In this document: piece after piece, positions 1-6,873 of the stretch
Layout of the letters: every line of letters starts with the position of its first letter
Numbering within the stretch: position 1 is the stretch's first letter
Assembly: GCA_020431745.1 (NCBI GenBank)
Contig: JAGQHR010000050.1
Coordinates: 1 to 11,157 of the forward strand
From: Candidatus Eiseniibacteriota bacterium
Lineage (GTDB): Bacteria > Eisenbacteria > RBG-16-71-46 > CAIMUX01
DNA: 11,157 nucleotides
Direction: 5' to 3'
Position numbers and translations under genes: made by a program
The notes under the pieces: generated by a model
Databases searched by the model: none
Told to the model about the DNA's origin: nothing
Seen by the model: the letters and a program-made list of their open reading frames with translations, nothing else

Positions 1-1
1 T

Positions 2-1714
2 CTGGATTTCCAGCAGGGCGCCGCGAAGTCCGAGGACTATAGAGAGGTTGATCCGCGGACGATCCATGCTGGCCAGGAAGTCTGAAACCAACGCTGCGCC
101 ACTCCGGGGGACGTCCTTGGAGTCACCGACGATGGAGGCCCGGAAGGGCACCGTAGACGGGACATGCTCGCCGATGTCGTAGTCGAACGGCATCATCATG
201 GCCCGCTTCCAGATCTCGGCCGCGCGTTCCAGGTCTTGCACGTTCAGGTCCATCGTTCCCAGCCAGTAGTAACATTCCCCCAACCTCCAGGCGGCGAAGC
301 GTCGCAGATGCCCGATGTAGTCACTCTGCGGCAGGCGGTCGAGATCGTTCCCTGCCTGGGCCAGCAGGGTTTGAAGGTGCCGGATCTCTTCCCGGGTGTC
401 GGGTTCGGGATGCCGCATCCCTTCCACCTCGCTGAGCGTCGCGATCGCAGACCGCAGGATCTGATCGTTCCGTTGCTTGCGCAGGATCTGCATCGTCCCA
501 CCCACGACGACGGTCAGTACTGCCAGCATCGCTACCGCAGGCAGGAGCACGCGCGTCGCGCTCATTCGCGCGGTGCGTCGCCGGGGAGGGCGTGGCGCGT
601 GCACCGCCTCGGCGCGGAGATACCGATAAAGATCGTCCGCCAGCTCTTCCGCGTTCGGGTAGCGCTCCGCGGGAGTCCGGGCCAGAGCGTGGGCGAAGAC
701 GCGATCGAGCGCCGGAGGCAGGTCCGGCCGATGTCTCCGGATCGTCGATGGTTCCTCGGTGAGGATGGCGGCCAGGATCCTGGCCAGCGTTTCTTCCCCG
801 GCGATCGAATAGGGAAGCCGCTGCGTCATGAGCTCGAAACCGAGCACACCCAGCGAGTACACGTCCGACGGCGGGCCGATCTCGTCGCTCGTTCCGCGGG
901 CCTGCTCCGGGCTCATGTAGCGCAACGTGCCCATGAGCATTCCGGAGGCGGTGACCTGGGTCACGGTTTGCACGGCCGGATGGAGCACCCGTGCCAAACC
1001 GAAATCCAACACCTTGGGGGTCCCGTCCGCGGTCACGAGGATATTGCTGGGTTTGAGATCCCGATGGACGATGCCTCGTTCGTGGGCATGGCCGACGCCT
1101 TCGCAAACCCGGGCCAGGAGCTGCAGGCGTTCACGATCACTGGTCGTCCGGCTCTGGCAATGCTCGAGCAGGGGGAGCCCGTCGACATACTCGAGGACGA
1201 GATAGCGCATCGGAGGAACGCCGTCCGCGGTTCCGGAGTCGAGGAAGCGGACGATGTTCGGATGACGCAGCTTCTCCAGAATGGCGATCTCGGTGCGGAA
1301 CCGGGACGCCGCCTGTTCGCTGAGGAGCCCGGGGTGGAGAACCTTGATCGCGACCAGCGAATCGGCCTCTCGATCGCTCTCGTTCGAGTACTGTTGGGAT
1401 TCGTTGCGCGCCAGGAGGACGCGTCCCATCCCTCCCATTCCGAGGACGCGGACGATCGGATACCCGGCGATATCCACGGGATGCGACGCGGGGTCCCGCA
1501 GGCTGTCCAGGAACGGGGCCCAATCGTTTTGCGGGGCGGCCTCCAGCAGCCGCAGAAGCTCCCGCGCTTCCGCGATCGCCGCCGGATCGTGTCCGCCCGC
1601 TGCACGATCCAAGAACTGTGCTCGATCCTCCGGCGCGAGCGAGAGCGCCGCCATGAAGAGCGACTGCGCGCGGGCATAGAGAGCGGGATCGGGGTGTTGC
1701 GGGTTGCGGTCCAC
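2..1714 (-). CDS. Membrane-anchored Ser/Thr protein kinase (Pkn/PASTA-less type), 3' end outside window
   Basis: Eukaryotic-type Ser/Thr kinase, 571 codons visible and still open at the left edge, so the C-terminus is missing. Visible motifs: glycine loop GMGGMG (92-97), ATP-anchoring Lys in VAIK (K124), catalytic HRDLKPSN (H217, D219, N224), DFG (237-239) and MSPE (267-270). All catalytic residues are present, so it should be active. Residues 1-60 form the short helical leader (LAPEDRAQFLDRA) common to kinases of this type. A single hydrophobic helix at about 388-410 separates the cytoplasmic kinase from an outer C-terminal part that resembles TPR helices (for example around 470-505). The start is GTG at 1714: it gives the family-typical N-terminus, but the Shine-Dalgarno is weak. 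The gene is divergent from an ECF sigma factor, suggesting (inference) that phosphorylation and sigma control act in one response. The substrate is unknown. Confidence 0.9.
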   Translation of the reverse strand, partial: MDRNPQHPDPALYARAQSLFMAALSLAPEDRAQFLDRAAGGHDPAAIAEARELLRLLEAAPQNDWAPFLDSLRDPASHPVDIAGYPIVRVLGMGGMGRVLLARNESQQYSNESDREADSLVAIKVLHPGLLSEQAASRFRTEIAILEKLRHPNIVRFLDSGTADGVPPMRYLVLEYVDGLPLLEHCQSRTTSDRERLQLLARVCEGVGHAHERGIVHRDLKPSNILVTADGTPKVLDFGLARVLHPAVQTVTQVTASGMLMGTLRYMSPEQARGTSDEIGPPSDVYSLGVLGFELMTQRLPYSIAGEETLARILAAILTEEPSTIRRHRPDLPPALDRVFAHALARTPAERYPNAEELADDLYRYLRAEAVHAPRPPRRRTARMSATRVLLPAVAMLAVLTVVVGGTMQILRKQRNDQILRSAIATLSEVEGMRHPEPDTREEIRHLQTLLAQAGNDLDRLPQSDYIGHLRRFAAWRLGECYYWLGTMDLNVQDLERAAEIWKRAMMMPFDYDIGEHVPSTVPFRASIVGDSKDVPRSGAALVSDFLASMDRPRINLSIVLGLRGALLEIQ

Positions 1715-1743
1715 GGTGGTCCGGATTCTAGAGTGCCGGACGT

Positions 1744-1771
1744 TTGATGGGCAATCCGCAAGGTGTAGAAT
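1744..1771 (+). promoter_or_regulatory. Candidate sigma-70-type promoter for the ECF sigma gene
   Basis: A TTGATG hexamer (1744-1749) and a TAGAAT hexamer (1766-1771) are separated by 16 bp. They lie in the divergent gap upstream of the sigma gene start at 1901, which would leave a leader of about 120 nt. The match is by eye. Promoter consensus in this lineage is uncertain, so this is only a candidate. Confidence 0.3.
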
Positions 1772-1900
1772 GCTCCACTTGTAAGCAACACGGAAGCCGG
1801 TCTCAGCGAAATGTTGACCTTCCCGTGTGCCACCCCGTGCAGTTTCAGGACTCGCCGGGCGCGACATCCGGATACGGGTGGAGGAGAGGGTGGGGACGCG

Positions 1901-2404
1901 ATGAATCTGAACGCCGAGCTCCACGCGCGGCTGCGGGCAATCGCCGAAGGGCTGCTGCGCAAGGAGCGTGCGGGGCACACGCTGCAAGCCACCGCACTGG
2001 TCCATGAGGCCTTCATGCGGGCGCAGCGACGCGACGCCTTCGGTGCGCTGGATCTCTCCGGACAACGGATCGTGCTCGCCCGCGAGATGCGCTGGGTCCT
2101 CGTCGACTACGCGCGGGCTACCGATGCGGACAAGCGCGGCGGAAAGCATCTCCGCGTCACGCTCGATGAAGCCATCGGAGGGACCCCGATGTTCGAAGTG
2201 GATGTCTTGGCCCTCGAGATCGCGCTGCAACGTCTGGAGGCCGTGGATCTGGTGGCTGCCGAGATGGTCCTCCTGCGGTTCTTCGGCGGACTCACCGAAG
2301 TCGAGATTGCCGAGCGGACCGGGCTGGCCCGCCGCACCGTGCAGAAGAAGTGGGCGTGGACCCGGAGCTGGTTGATGCGAGAGCTGGATCGTGGAGACGG
2401 ATGA
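1901..2404 (+). CDS. ECF-family RNA polymerase sigma factor (TIGR02999-like)
   Basis: A 167-residue sigma factor with sigma-2 and sigma-4 regions only. The N-terminal part has the HTLQATALVHEAFMR signature (about 26-40), close to the HTLQPTALVNEAYLR form typical of the TIGR02999/Sig-70_X6 group. The C-terminal part has FFGGLTEVEIAERTGLARR (127-145), followed by a helix rich in Trp and Arg that should read the -35 element. ATG at 1901 is preferred over an in-frame start at 1811 because GAGGAGAGG lies at 1881-1889 and the protein then starts where the family does. This group usually lacks a classical membrane anti-sigma factor and often sits beside Ser/Thr kinases, as here, though in divergent rather than tandem orientation. 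Control by the kinase is inference. Its target promoters are unknown. Confidence 0.88.
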   Translation: MNLNAELHARLRAIAEGLLRKERAGHTLQATALVHEAFMRAQRRDAFGALDLSGQRIVLAREMRWVLVDYARATDADKRGGKHLRVTLDEAIGGTPMFEVDVLALEIALQRLEAVDLVAAEMVLLRFFGGLTEVEIAERTGLARRTVQKKWAWTRSWLMRELDRGDG

Positions 2405-2419
2405 CCACCCGTGCCACAA

Positions 2420-2455
2420 GCGAAAGTCGCGCCATCGACGATGACGCGACTTCGC
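2420..2455. terminator. Hairpin between convergent genes, candidate bidirectional terminator
   Basis: Arms GCGAAAGTCGCG (2420-2431) and CGCGACTTCGC (2445-2455) pair over 11 bp with one bulged A. The 13-nt loop can itself form CAT/ATG pairs. It lies just after the sigma gene stop and 52 bp beyond the stop of the minus-strand gene, a fitting place for transcription to end from both sides. There is no clear T-tract on either side, so it may need Rho or may only protect 3' ends. Confidence 0.5.
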
Positions 2456-2507
2456 CTTCACCGCTCCGCCGGGGTAGGCGAAGCCGTCGTGAAACACCGC
2501 ACGATCG

Positions 2508-4046
2508 TTACTGCATGACGGTCACCCAACCGGTTGCGACCACGGCGCCGTGGGCTTCCAGTCGGATCAGGTATCGACCCGCCGCGACGCGGGTGCCGCC
2601 GGAGCCGAGACCGTCCCAGTCGAACTGCGCGGGAGCCTCGCGGAGATCGCCCCGCCAGACCTGAGCGACTTGCCGCCCCTGGACATCGACGATGGAAAGC
2701 GACCCGGACCCCTCGAGGTTACCCTGCGCGAGGTTGTGCTGGATCACGACTCCGGCCGACGTCGGGTTCGGTTGCGCCTGGAGGAAGATGCCGGTTCCGA
2801 GCTCAGAGCCGGAGCCCGCCAGCGGCGGCTTCGACTCGGTGCTCCAACCGGTATCGTCCATCGGAGCCGGGCCGCAGCCTCCGGTCAACGGCCAGGCCGC
2901 TTCCGCGATGCCCAGCGCGCCACCGACGCCAGTCCCCTCCGCCCAGTAGTACATCCGAATCACGTTGTTGGGCTCGATCGTGAAGTTGCTGGCCATGTAC
3001 TGCACGTCGTCCCACGCCACGCTGGTGCTGGGCGGGTGATCGAGGACCACCCCCGTCTTGCACCAGGTCCGGCCGTTGTTGGTCGAGATCGCGTGACCGA
3101 TCTTGGTGCAACCGCGGGTCGTGTAGCCGTTCCAGTCCGCACCGGTATAGAACAGGTGCAGCTTGGACGACGAGATCGGATCGGCTTCCAGCTGCGGGTT
3201 GCAAACCCCGCCCTGGTCCCACGCTCCGCAGGCGCCCGGCGTGAGGGCTGGGTTGTTCACGGAGTGCGTCCAGTTGATTCCGTCCGACGAGACCGCGAGA
3301 TACGTCTCGGCCAGCTGGAACGGACCGGTCACTCCCGGACCGGCGCACACGAGCGTGTACGCCATCATGTACGAATTGGCGCCGCGCCGGAGCACGGAGG
3401 GATTGTCCACCGCGAATCCGACGACGGGCGAAGTGAGCACGGGCCCCGAGTTGAAGGTCCAGGTCACTCCGTCGTCGGTCGAGACGCCGCGCGCGATCCC
3501 CGTGGGATTGCCGCTCGCCCCCGCAGCGCGGAAGTACAGCAGCAGGTCCCCGTTCGGCAGGTACTGCAGGTCGGGGCACTTGATCCCGGTCCACCAGTTG
3601 GTGTTCGGTGCGATCACGACCGGTCCCGCCGTCCAGGTGAATCCACCGTCCGTCGAGACGTTGCGATGGAATCCGTTGCCCGGACCGTCCAGGGTCAGCT
3701 GGATGTAGAAGCTCGCGTCGCGCTTCGCGATTCCGAAGCATCCCGCCCATCGGGAGATGGGAAGGGCCTCGTACCCCGGCAGCCGCTGGAACGGTGTCGA
3801 CGGATTGATCGTCGCGCACGTGGAGTGCGAGCACGGGGGAGCGGGGCAGCTCGCGCTGGCATCCGACTCGTCCGCCGCCTCGCTCATTTCGGGCGCGTCC
3901 GTGACCATGAACCCGTCGGGCGTGAACTTCCGTCCGTCGGAGTATTTCTCACCGCATGCGTTCGCAACGCCGTACAGCGAGAGGGTGGCTCCCAACACGA
4001 GCAGTGGCGCCACTGCCGTGCGGAAGCATCTCAAAGACGATCTCAT
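2508..4046 (-). CDS. Secreted Asp-box beta-propeller protein with FlgD-like C-terminal sorting domain
   Basis: A 512-residue exported protein. Residues 1-30 form a signal peptide ending VANA|C; the -3 residue does not fit a lipobox, so signal peptidase I cleavage is more likely. A Cys/Ser/Glu-rich linker (31-85) leads to a propeller-like region with four Asp boxes (S-x-D-x-G-x-x-W type): STDGGFTW (131-138), STDDGVTW (189-196), SSDGINW (253-259) and STNNGRTW (321-328). The blades also carry phrases such as CPDLQYLPNGD and FAVDNPSV, reminiscent of sialidase and GH43-like propellers. I cannot identify a catalytic set, so enzyme activity is not claimed. Residues about 415-512 (QAQPNPTSAG, IVDVQGRQV, FDWDGLGSGG, VAAGRYLIRLEA) match the FlgD Ig-like/T9SS-type C-terminal domain found in FCB-group secreted proteins. 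ATG at 4046 is chosen over 4085 because AGGAGGA (4051-4057) sits just upstream and the signal peptide then begins correctly. Confidence 0.8.
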   Translation of the reverse strand: MRSSLRCFRTAVAPLLVLGATLSLYGVANACGEKYSDGRKFTPDGFMVTDAPEMSEAADESDASASCPAPPCSHSTCATINPSTPFQRLPGYEALPISRWAGCFGIAKRDASFYIQLTLDGPGNGFHRNVSTDGGFTWTAGPVVIAPNTNWWTGIKCPDLQYLPNGDLLLYFRAAGASGNPTGIARGVSTDDGVTWTFNSGPVLTSPVVGFAVDNPSVLRRGANSYMMAYTLVCAGPGVTGPFQLAETYLAVSSDGINWTHSVNNPALTPGACGAWDQGGVCNPQLEADPISSSKLHLFYTGADWNGYTTRGCTKIGHAISTNNGRTWCKTGVVLDHPPSTSVAWDDVQYMASNFTIEPNNVIRMYYWAEGTGVGGALGIAEAAWPLTGGCGPAPMDDTGWSTESKPPLAGSGSELGTGIFLQAQPNPTSAGVVIQHNLAQGNLEGSGSLSIVDVQGRQVAQVWRGDLREAPAQFDWDGLGSGGTRVAAGRYLIRLEAHGAVVATGWVTVMQ

Positions 4047-4068
4047 TCGATCCTCCTGCATGCATAAG

Positions 4069-4096
4069 GACTCCGGTAGGTGCACCTACCGGAGTC
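4069..4096. repeat. Perfect 28-bp palindrome
   Basis: GACTCCGGTAGGTG (4069-4082) is followed at once by its exact reverse complement (4083-4096), with no spacer. It ends 22 bp upstream of the secreted-protein start codon, just before that gene's Shine-Dalgarno. It could be an operator for a dimeric repressor, or a 5'-UTR hairpin in the minus-strand mRNA. A smaller palindrome, TGCATGCA (4057-4064), lies between it and the ribosome binding site. The symmetry is certain; the function is inference. Confidence 0.85.
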
Positions 4097-4224
4097 GCCT
4101 CCTCTGGGCGACCGAGCTCGCACGGTCGCAGCCCAAGGAAATACGCATCTGGATGATGCGGACCGGCCCCGGCTGCGTCGCGGACTCCCCCAGTCGCAAC
4201 CGAATGGGCGACGGAAGCACGCTT

Positions 4225-4319
4225 GGATACACCGGAAGGGAGTCGGCGCTCGCCGGGACGCATCACCGCGACGGGGGGAATTTGCGATTTGGGTGTATCC
4301 GTCGGCGGGTCTTCCCGCC
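4225..4319 (+). promoter_or_regulatory. Possible structured mRNA leader upstream of modA
   Basis: GGATACACC (4225-4233) pairs perfectly with GGTGTATCC (4292-4300), closing a 58-nt segment that holds a small CGGC/GCCG hairpin (4244-4247 with 4252-4255). Four nt later comes a strong hairpin, GGCGGG (4304-4309), loop TCTT, CCCGCC (4314-4319). The same GGCGGG arm can instead pair with a second CCCGCC at 4356-4361, right beside the modA Shine-Dalgarno (GGGAGGA, 4363-4369). An aptamer-like closed stem followed by mutually exclusive pairings resembles a riboswitch layout, but I cannot match it to a known class, including the Moco riboswitch. Confidence 0.35.
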
Positions 4320-4373
4320 CTCTTGTCGCGAACGGGGGATGCTCTCTTCGATAGGCCCGCCCGGGAGGAATCA

Positions 4374-5354
4374 ATGCGTCCGAGTCTCATCACGGCATCC
4401 TTCGTCCTGACCGTGCTTCTTGCGAGCCCGATCCGAGCGGACGCGGATCCGATCCCCGCCGACGACAATCTCTTCGTTTACTGCTGTGCCGGTTTCCGGC
4501 CGCCTATCGAGGCTGCCGCTCAGGCTTTCTCCGCAGAGACCGGCGTGAAGATCGATCTGACCTACGCGGGGAGCGGTTGTCTGATCGCGCAGGCGGAGCT
4601 GGCGGGTCGGGGGGACCTCTTCCTGCCGGGAGAGGAGCACTACATCACCAAGGCACAGGAGCGCGGGATCGTCGGGACGATCTCGCAGGTCGCCTATCTG
4701 CGGCCGGTGATCGCGGTCCGCAAGGGGAATCCCCTGGACATTCACGCGTTGGCCGACCTGGCCCGTCCGGGGTTGCGGGTCGGGCTCGGTGATCCCAAGT
4801 CGGTGGCGGTCGGCGTCGCATCCGAGAGCTGGTTCCGCGCCTCGCTCACGGACGTGCAGATCTCCAAGATCCTCAAGAACACCACGACCCGGGCCATCAA
4901 CGTCAACGAGCTGGGCAATCAGCTGGCGTTGGGTGGCATCGATGCCGCGATCGTTTGGGACGTGACCGTGCCGCTCTTCGAAGGACTGGAAGCGATCGTG
5001 ACGCCGGACTCGCGCGCGCACCGCACGGTGATCACGGGCGGCGTCCTGCAGATGTCGAAGCGGCCCGAGCTCGCCGCGCGCTTCCTCAGCTTCCTGACCG
5101 AGTCGGAGGGACGGGAGATCCTCCGTTCCTTCGGGTACGAACCGTACGAGGCGGAGGTGGCCACGGCATCCGACGCCGACGCCCCGGCATCGGACCCGGG
5201 CGTTCCCGACGCGCCCGGCACCGCGGGACCGACGATCTCCGTGCAGGCGGCATCGTCTCCGACGTTTCCCAGTCCGGAGGTCACCCAGCAGTCGGCAGCC
5301 GCGACGCCCGAAAGGGAGCACATCATCGACGGGCAACCGGAGGCCCATCCGTGA
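4374..5354 (+). CDS. modA: Periplasmic molybdate/tungstate-binding protein ModA
   Basis: A 326-residue substrate-binding protein of a molybdate or tungstate ABC importer. Residues 1-22 form a Sec signal peptide (SPIRA|DADP) with no lipobox, implying a soluble periplasmic protein. Family motifs are clear: YCCAGFRPP (36-44), YAGSG (64-68, supplying an oxyanion-binding Ser), GRGDLFLPGEEHY (78-90), and the later INVNELGNQLALGGIDAAIVWD stretch (175-196). The AGxRPP and GDLFLPG forms are those of the ModA subgroup common in anaerobes, so tungstate is as possible as molybdate. The conserved core ends near residue 258. The remaining 68 residues are rich in Ala, Pro, Ser and Asp with no fold I recognise, an unusual extension. 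The start is supported by GGGAGGA at 4363-4369. It is the first gene of the operon and its stop overlaps the start of modB. Confidence 0.9.
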   Translation: MRPSLITASFVLTVLLASPIRADADPIPADDNLFVYCCAGFRPPIEAAAQAFSAETGVKIDLTYAGSGCLIAQAELAGRGDLFLPGEEHYITKAQERGIVGTISQVAYLRPVIAVRKGNPLDIHALADLARPGLRVGLGDPKSVAVGVASESWFRASLTDVQISKILKNTTTRAINVNELGNQLALGGIDAAIVWDVTVPLFEGLEAIVTPDSRAHRTVITGGVLQMSKRPELAARFLSFLTESEGREILRSFGYEPYEAEVATASDADAPASDPGVPDAPGTAGPTISVQAASSPTFPSPEVTQQSAAATPEREHIIDGQPEAHP

Positions 5355-6148
5355 GCAATGCGGCCTTCCGGAGCGTCTTTCTCGTCTCGCTGTCTCTGCT
5401 GGTGCTGTTCGTGGGACTGTTTCTCGGAGCGGCATTCCTGTATTCGGGTCCGGAGCGGCTGATCCGGGTGCTCACCGAACCGGCGGCGCTGCAGTCGATC
5501 CTGCTCTCCCTGGGGACCAGCGCGATCGCGACCCTGCTCGCGTTCGTGTTCGCGATACCGGCGGCCTACGCGCTGACGCGATGGAAGATCCCGGGCCGCG
5601 CCTTCATCGACATGCTGCTGGACCTACCCATCGTGCTGCCTCCGTTGGTCGCGGGGTTCTGTCTCCTGCTGCTGTACGCCGTGCTCGAACGCGCCTGGTC
5701 GGGCGGATTGAGCGGGGGGCCTCTGGATCTGCGTTTCACCCGCCCGGGAATCGTTCTCGCGCAGTTCACGATCGCCGCGCCCCTGGCCGTGCGCGTGCTG
5801 CGGGCGGCGTTCGCCGAGGTGCCCGAGCGCCTGGAGACGATGTCGCGCTCCCTCGGCGCCGGTGAGGCCCGCACCTTCGCGGCGATTTCGCTGCCGATGT
5901 CGCGCAACGGCATCATCGCCGGGATCATCATGGTCTGGGCGCGGAGCATCGCCGAGTTCGGACCCATCCTCGTCTTCTGCGGCGCCGTTCGCGGCAAGAC
6001 CGACGTCCTCCCGATCGCGATCTTCCTCGCCTTCTCGAACGGGGAGCTGGAGAACGGAGTCGCCCTCTCCGCTCTGCTCATCGTCCTGGGCGGAATCGCC
6101 ATCGCCGGGATCCGGCGCCTGGGCGGCGAAGGAGCTCGCCTCGCATGA
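5351..6148 (+). CDS. modB: Molybdate/tungstate ABC transporter permease ModB
   Basis: A 265-residue inner-membrane permease with about six hydrophobic segments (roughly 8-31, 48-76, 86-112, 132-152, 185-210, 237-254). The EAA loop that docks on the ATPase is visible as ETMSRSLGAGEARTFAAISLP (162-182), followed by IAEFGPILVF (200-209), the usual C-terminal marker of the ModB/CysT family. Length is normal for ModB. The start is GTG at 5351, overlapping the modA stop as GTGA, which implies translational coupling; the in-frame region further upstream is a shadow of modA. The stop overlaps the modC start as ATGA. Function as the channel partner of ModA and ModC is well supported; the exact ion is not. 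Confidence 0.9.
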   Translation: MSNAAFRSVFLVSLSLLVLFVGLFLGAAFLYSGPERLIRVLTEPAALQSILLSLGTSAIATLLAFVFAIPAAYALTRWKIPGRAFIDMLLDLPIVLPPLVAGFCLLLLYAVLERAWSGGLSGGPLDLRFTRPGIVLAQFTIAAPLAVRVLRAAFAEVPERLETMSRSLGAGEARTFAAISLPMSRNGIIAGIIMVWARSIAEFGPILVFCGAVRGKTDVLPIAIFLAFSNGELENGVALSALLIVLGGIAIAGIRRLGGEGARLA

Positions 6149-6873
6149 GGAACCCGGCGTCTGAATCACCCGTGGTGCCGATCGCCACGCCGGCGGCTCT
6201 CGAGTGGTGCGGCGTCAGCCTCGATCTCGGTGAGTTCGCGATCCAGGAAGTCTCCGTCCGAGTCGACCCGGGACAATGGGTGTGCATCGTCGGCTCTACG
6301 GGCGCGGGCAAGACGTTGCTCCTGGAAGTCGCGGCGGGGTTTCTCCGTCCGGGGAGTGGGTGCGTCCTGAGGAACGGCCAGGACATCACGACCCTTCCTC
6401 CCGAACGCCGCCGGATCGCCTACGTGCCGCAGGACGACCTGCTCTTTCCCCATCTCGACGTGCGATCGAATCTGCTCTTTGGAGTGCGTCGTCGGGACAC
6501 GGCAGTGATGGAACGCCTGGCGAGCATCGCGGACGACCTCGGCATCGCCCATCTGCTGCGGCGGAAGATCGACGCGATCTCCGGGGGGGAGGCGCAACGA
6601 ATCGCATTGGGACGGGCACTTCTCTTGGATCTCGACCTGCTTCTCCTGGACGAGTGCACCTCCGCCCTCGACGAGGAGACGCGCGAAATCATCGGCGCGT
6701 TTCTGGCGGTCGAGCGCAGGAGCCGTGACCTCTCGGTGGTCCAGGTCACGCACGAGTCCGCCGGGGCGCTCCGGCTCGCGGACGTCATCGTCTCGATGGA
6801 CAAGGGCCGGCTGGTGAACAGGGAGACGGGAGTGCGCACCTCTCCCGTCGAGAGGATCGGAGGCATCGGATGA
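6145..6873 (+). CDS. modC: Molybdate/tungstate ABC transporter ATPase ModC (short form)
   Basis: A 242-residue ABC ATPase that powers the ModB channel. Visible motifs: Walker A GSTGAGKT (50-57), Q-loop VPQDD (Q96), signature ISGGE (145-149), Walker B LLLLDE (165-170) with catalytic E170, and H-loop H203. The PERRRIAYVPQDDLLFPHLDV phrase is typical of ModC/CysA-like ATPases. The protein stops soon after the ATPase fold, so it lacks the C-terminal MOP/TOBE domain that E. coli ModC uses for molybdate-linked regulation. The D-loop region reads DECTSALD, with Cys where Pro is usual. The start overlaps the modB stop (ATGA), and the stop overlaps the next gene in the same way. Confidence 0.88.
   Translation: MRNPASESPVVPIATPAALEWCGVSLDLGEFAIQEVSVRVDPGQWVCIVGSTGAGKTLLLEVAAGFLRPGSGCVLRNGQDITTLPPERRRIAYVPQDDLLFPHLDVRSNLLFGVRRRDTAVMERLASIADDLGIAHLLRRKIDAISGGEAQRIALGRALLLDLDLLLLDECTSALDEETREIIGAFLAVERRSRDLSVVQVTHESAGALRLADVIVSMDKGRLVNRETGVRTSPVERIGGIG

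Larger units (their letters stand above)
4047..4373. other. Divergent intergenic region with dense inverted repeats
   Basis: No credible gene lies in these 327 bp; open frames crossing it are GC-driven extensions of the neighbours. It must hold the promoters of both the minus-strand secreted protein and the plus-strand mod operon, but I see no convincing -35/-10 pair. It contains a perfect 28-bp palindrome (4069-4096), a 7-bp stem GCGACCG/CGGTCGC (4108-4114 with 4123-4129), a 6-bp stem CGCATC/GATGCG (4144-4149 with 4155-4160), a 9-bp long-range pairing (4225-4233 with 4292-4300) and a GC hairpin (4304-4319). No ModE-type molybdate operator and no recognisable Moco riboswitch consensus was seen. 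Confidence 0.7.

Noticed and set aside
164..1747. A 527-codon open frame on the plus strand opposite the kinase
   Set aside because: It mirrors the kinase gene, has no recognisable motif and a His/Arg/Gly-rich composition typical of antisense frames in GC-rich DNA.
2550..4067. A 505-codon plus-strand frame opposite the propeller gene
   Set aside because: The minus strand shows a signal peptide, Asp boxes and a C-terminal domain; the plus frame is Arg-rich with no family signal.
4225..4300. A known riboswitch (Moco, cobalamin or c-di-GMP-I; GGGACGCA at about 4254 recalls the GEMM core)
   Set aside because: Only a short string matches; the remaining conserved blocks of each class are missing.
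4080..4373. An N-terminal extension of ModA beginning in the palindrome
   Set aside because: The frame is open only by composition; the signal peptide and Shine-Dalgarno fix the start at 4374.
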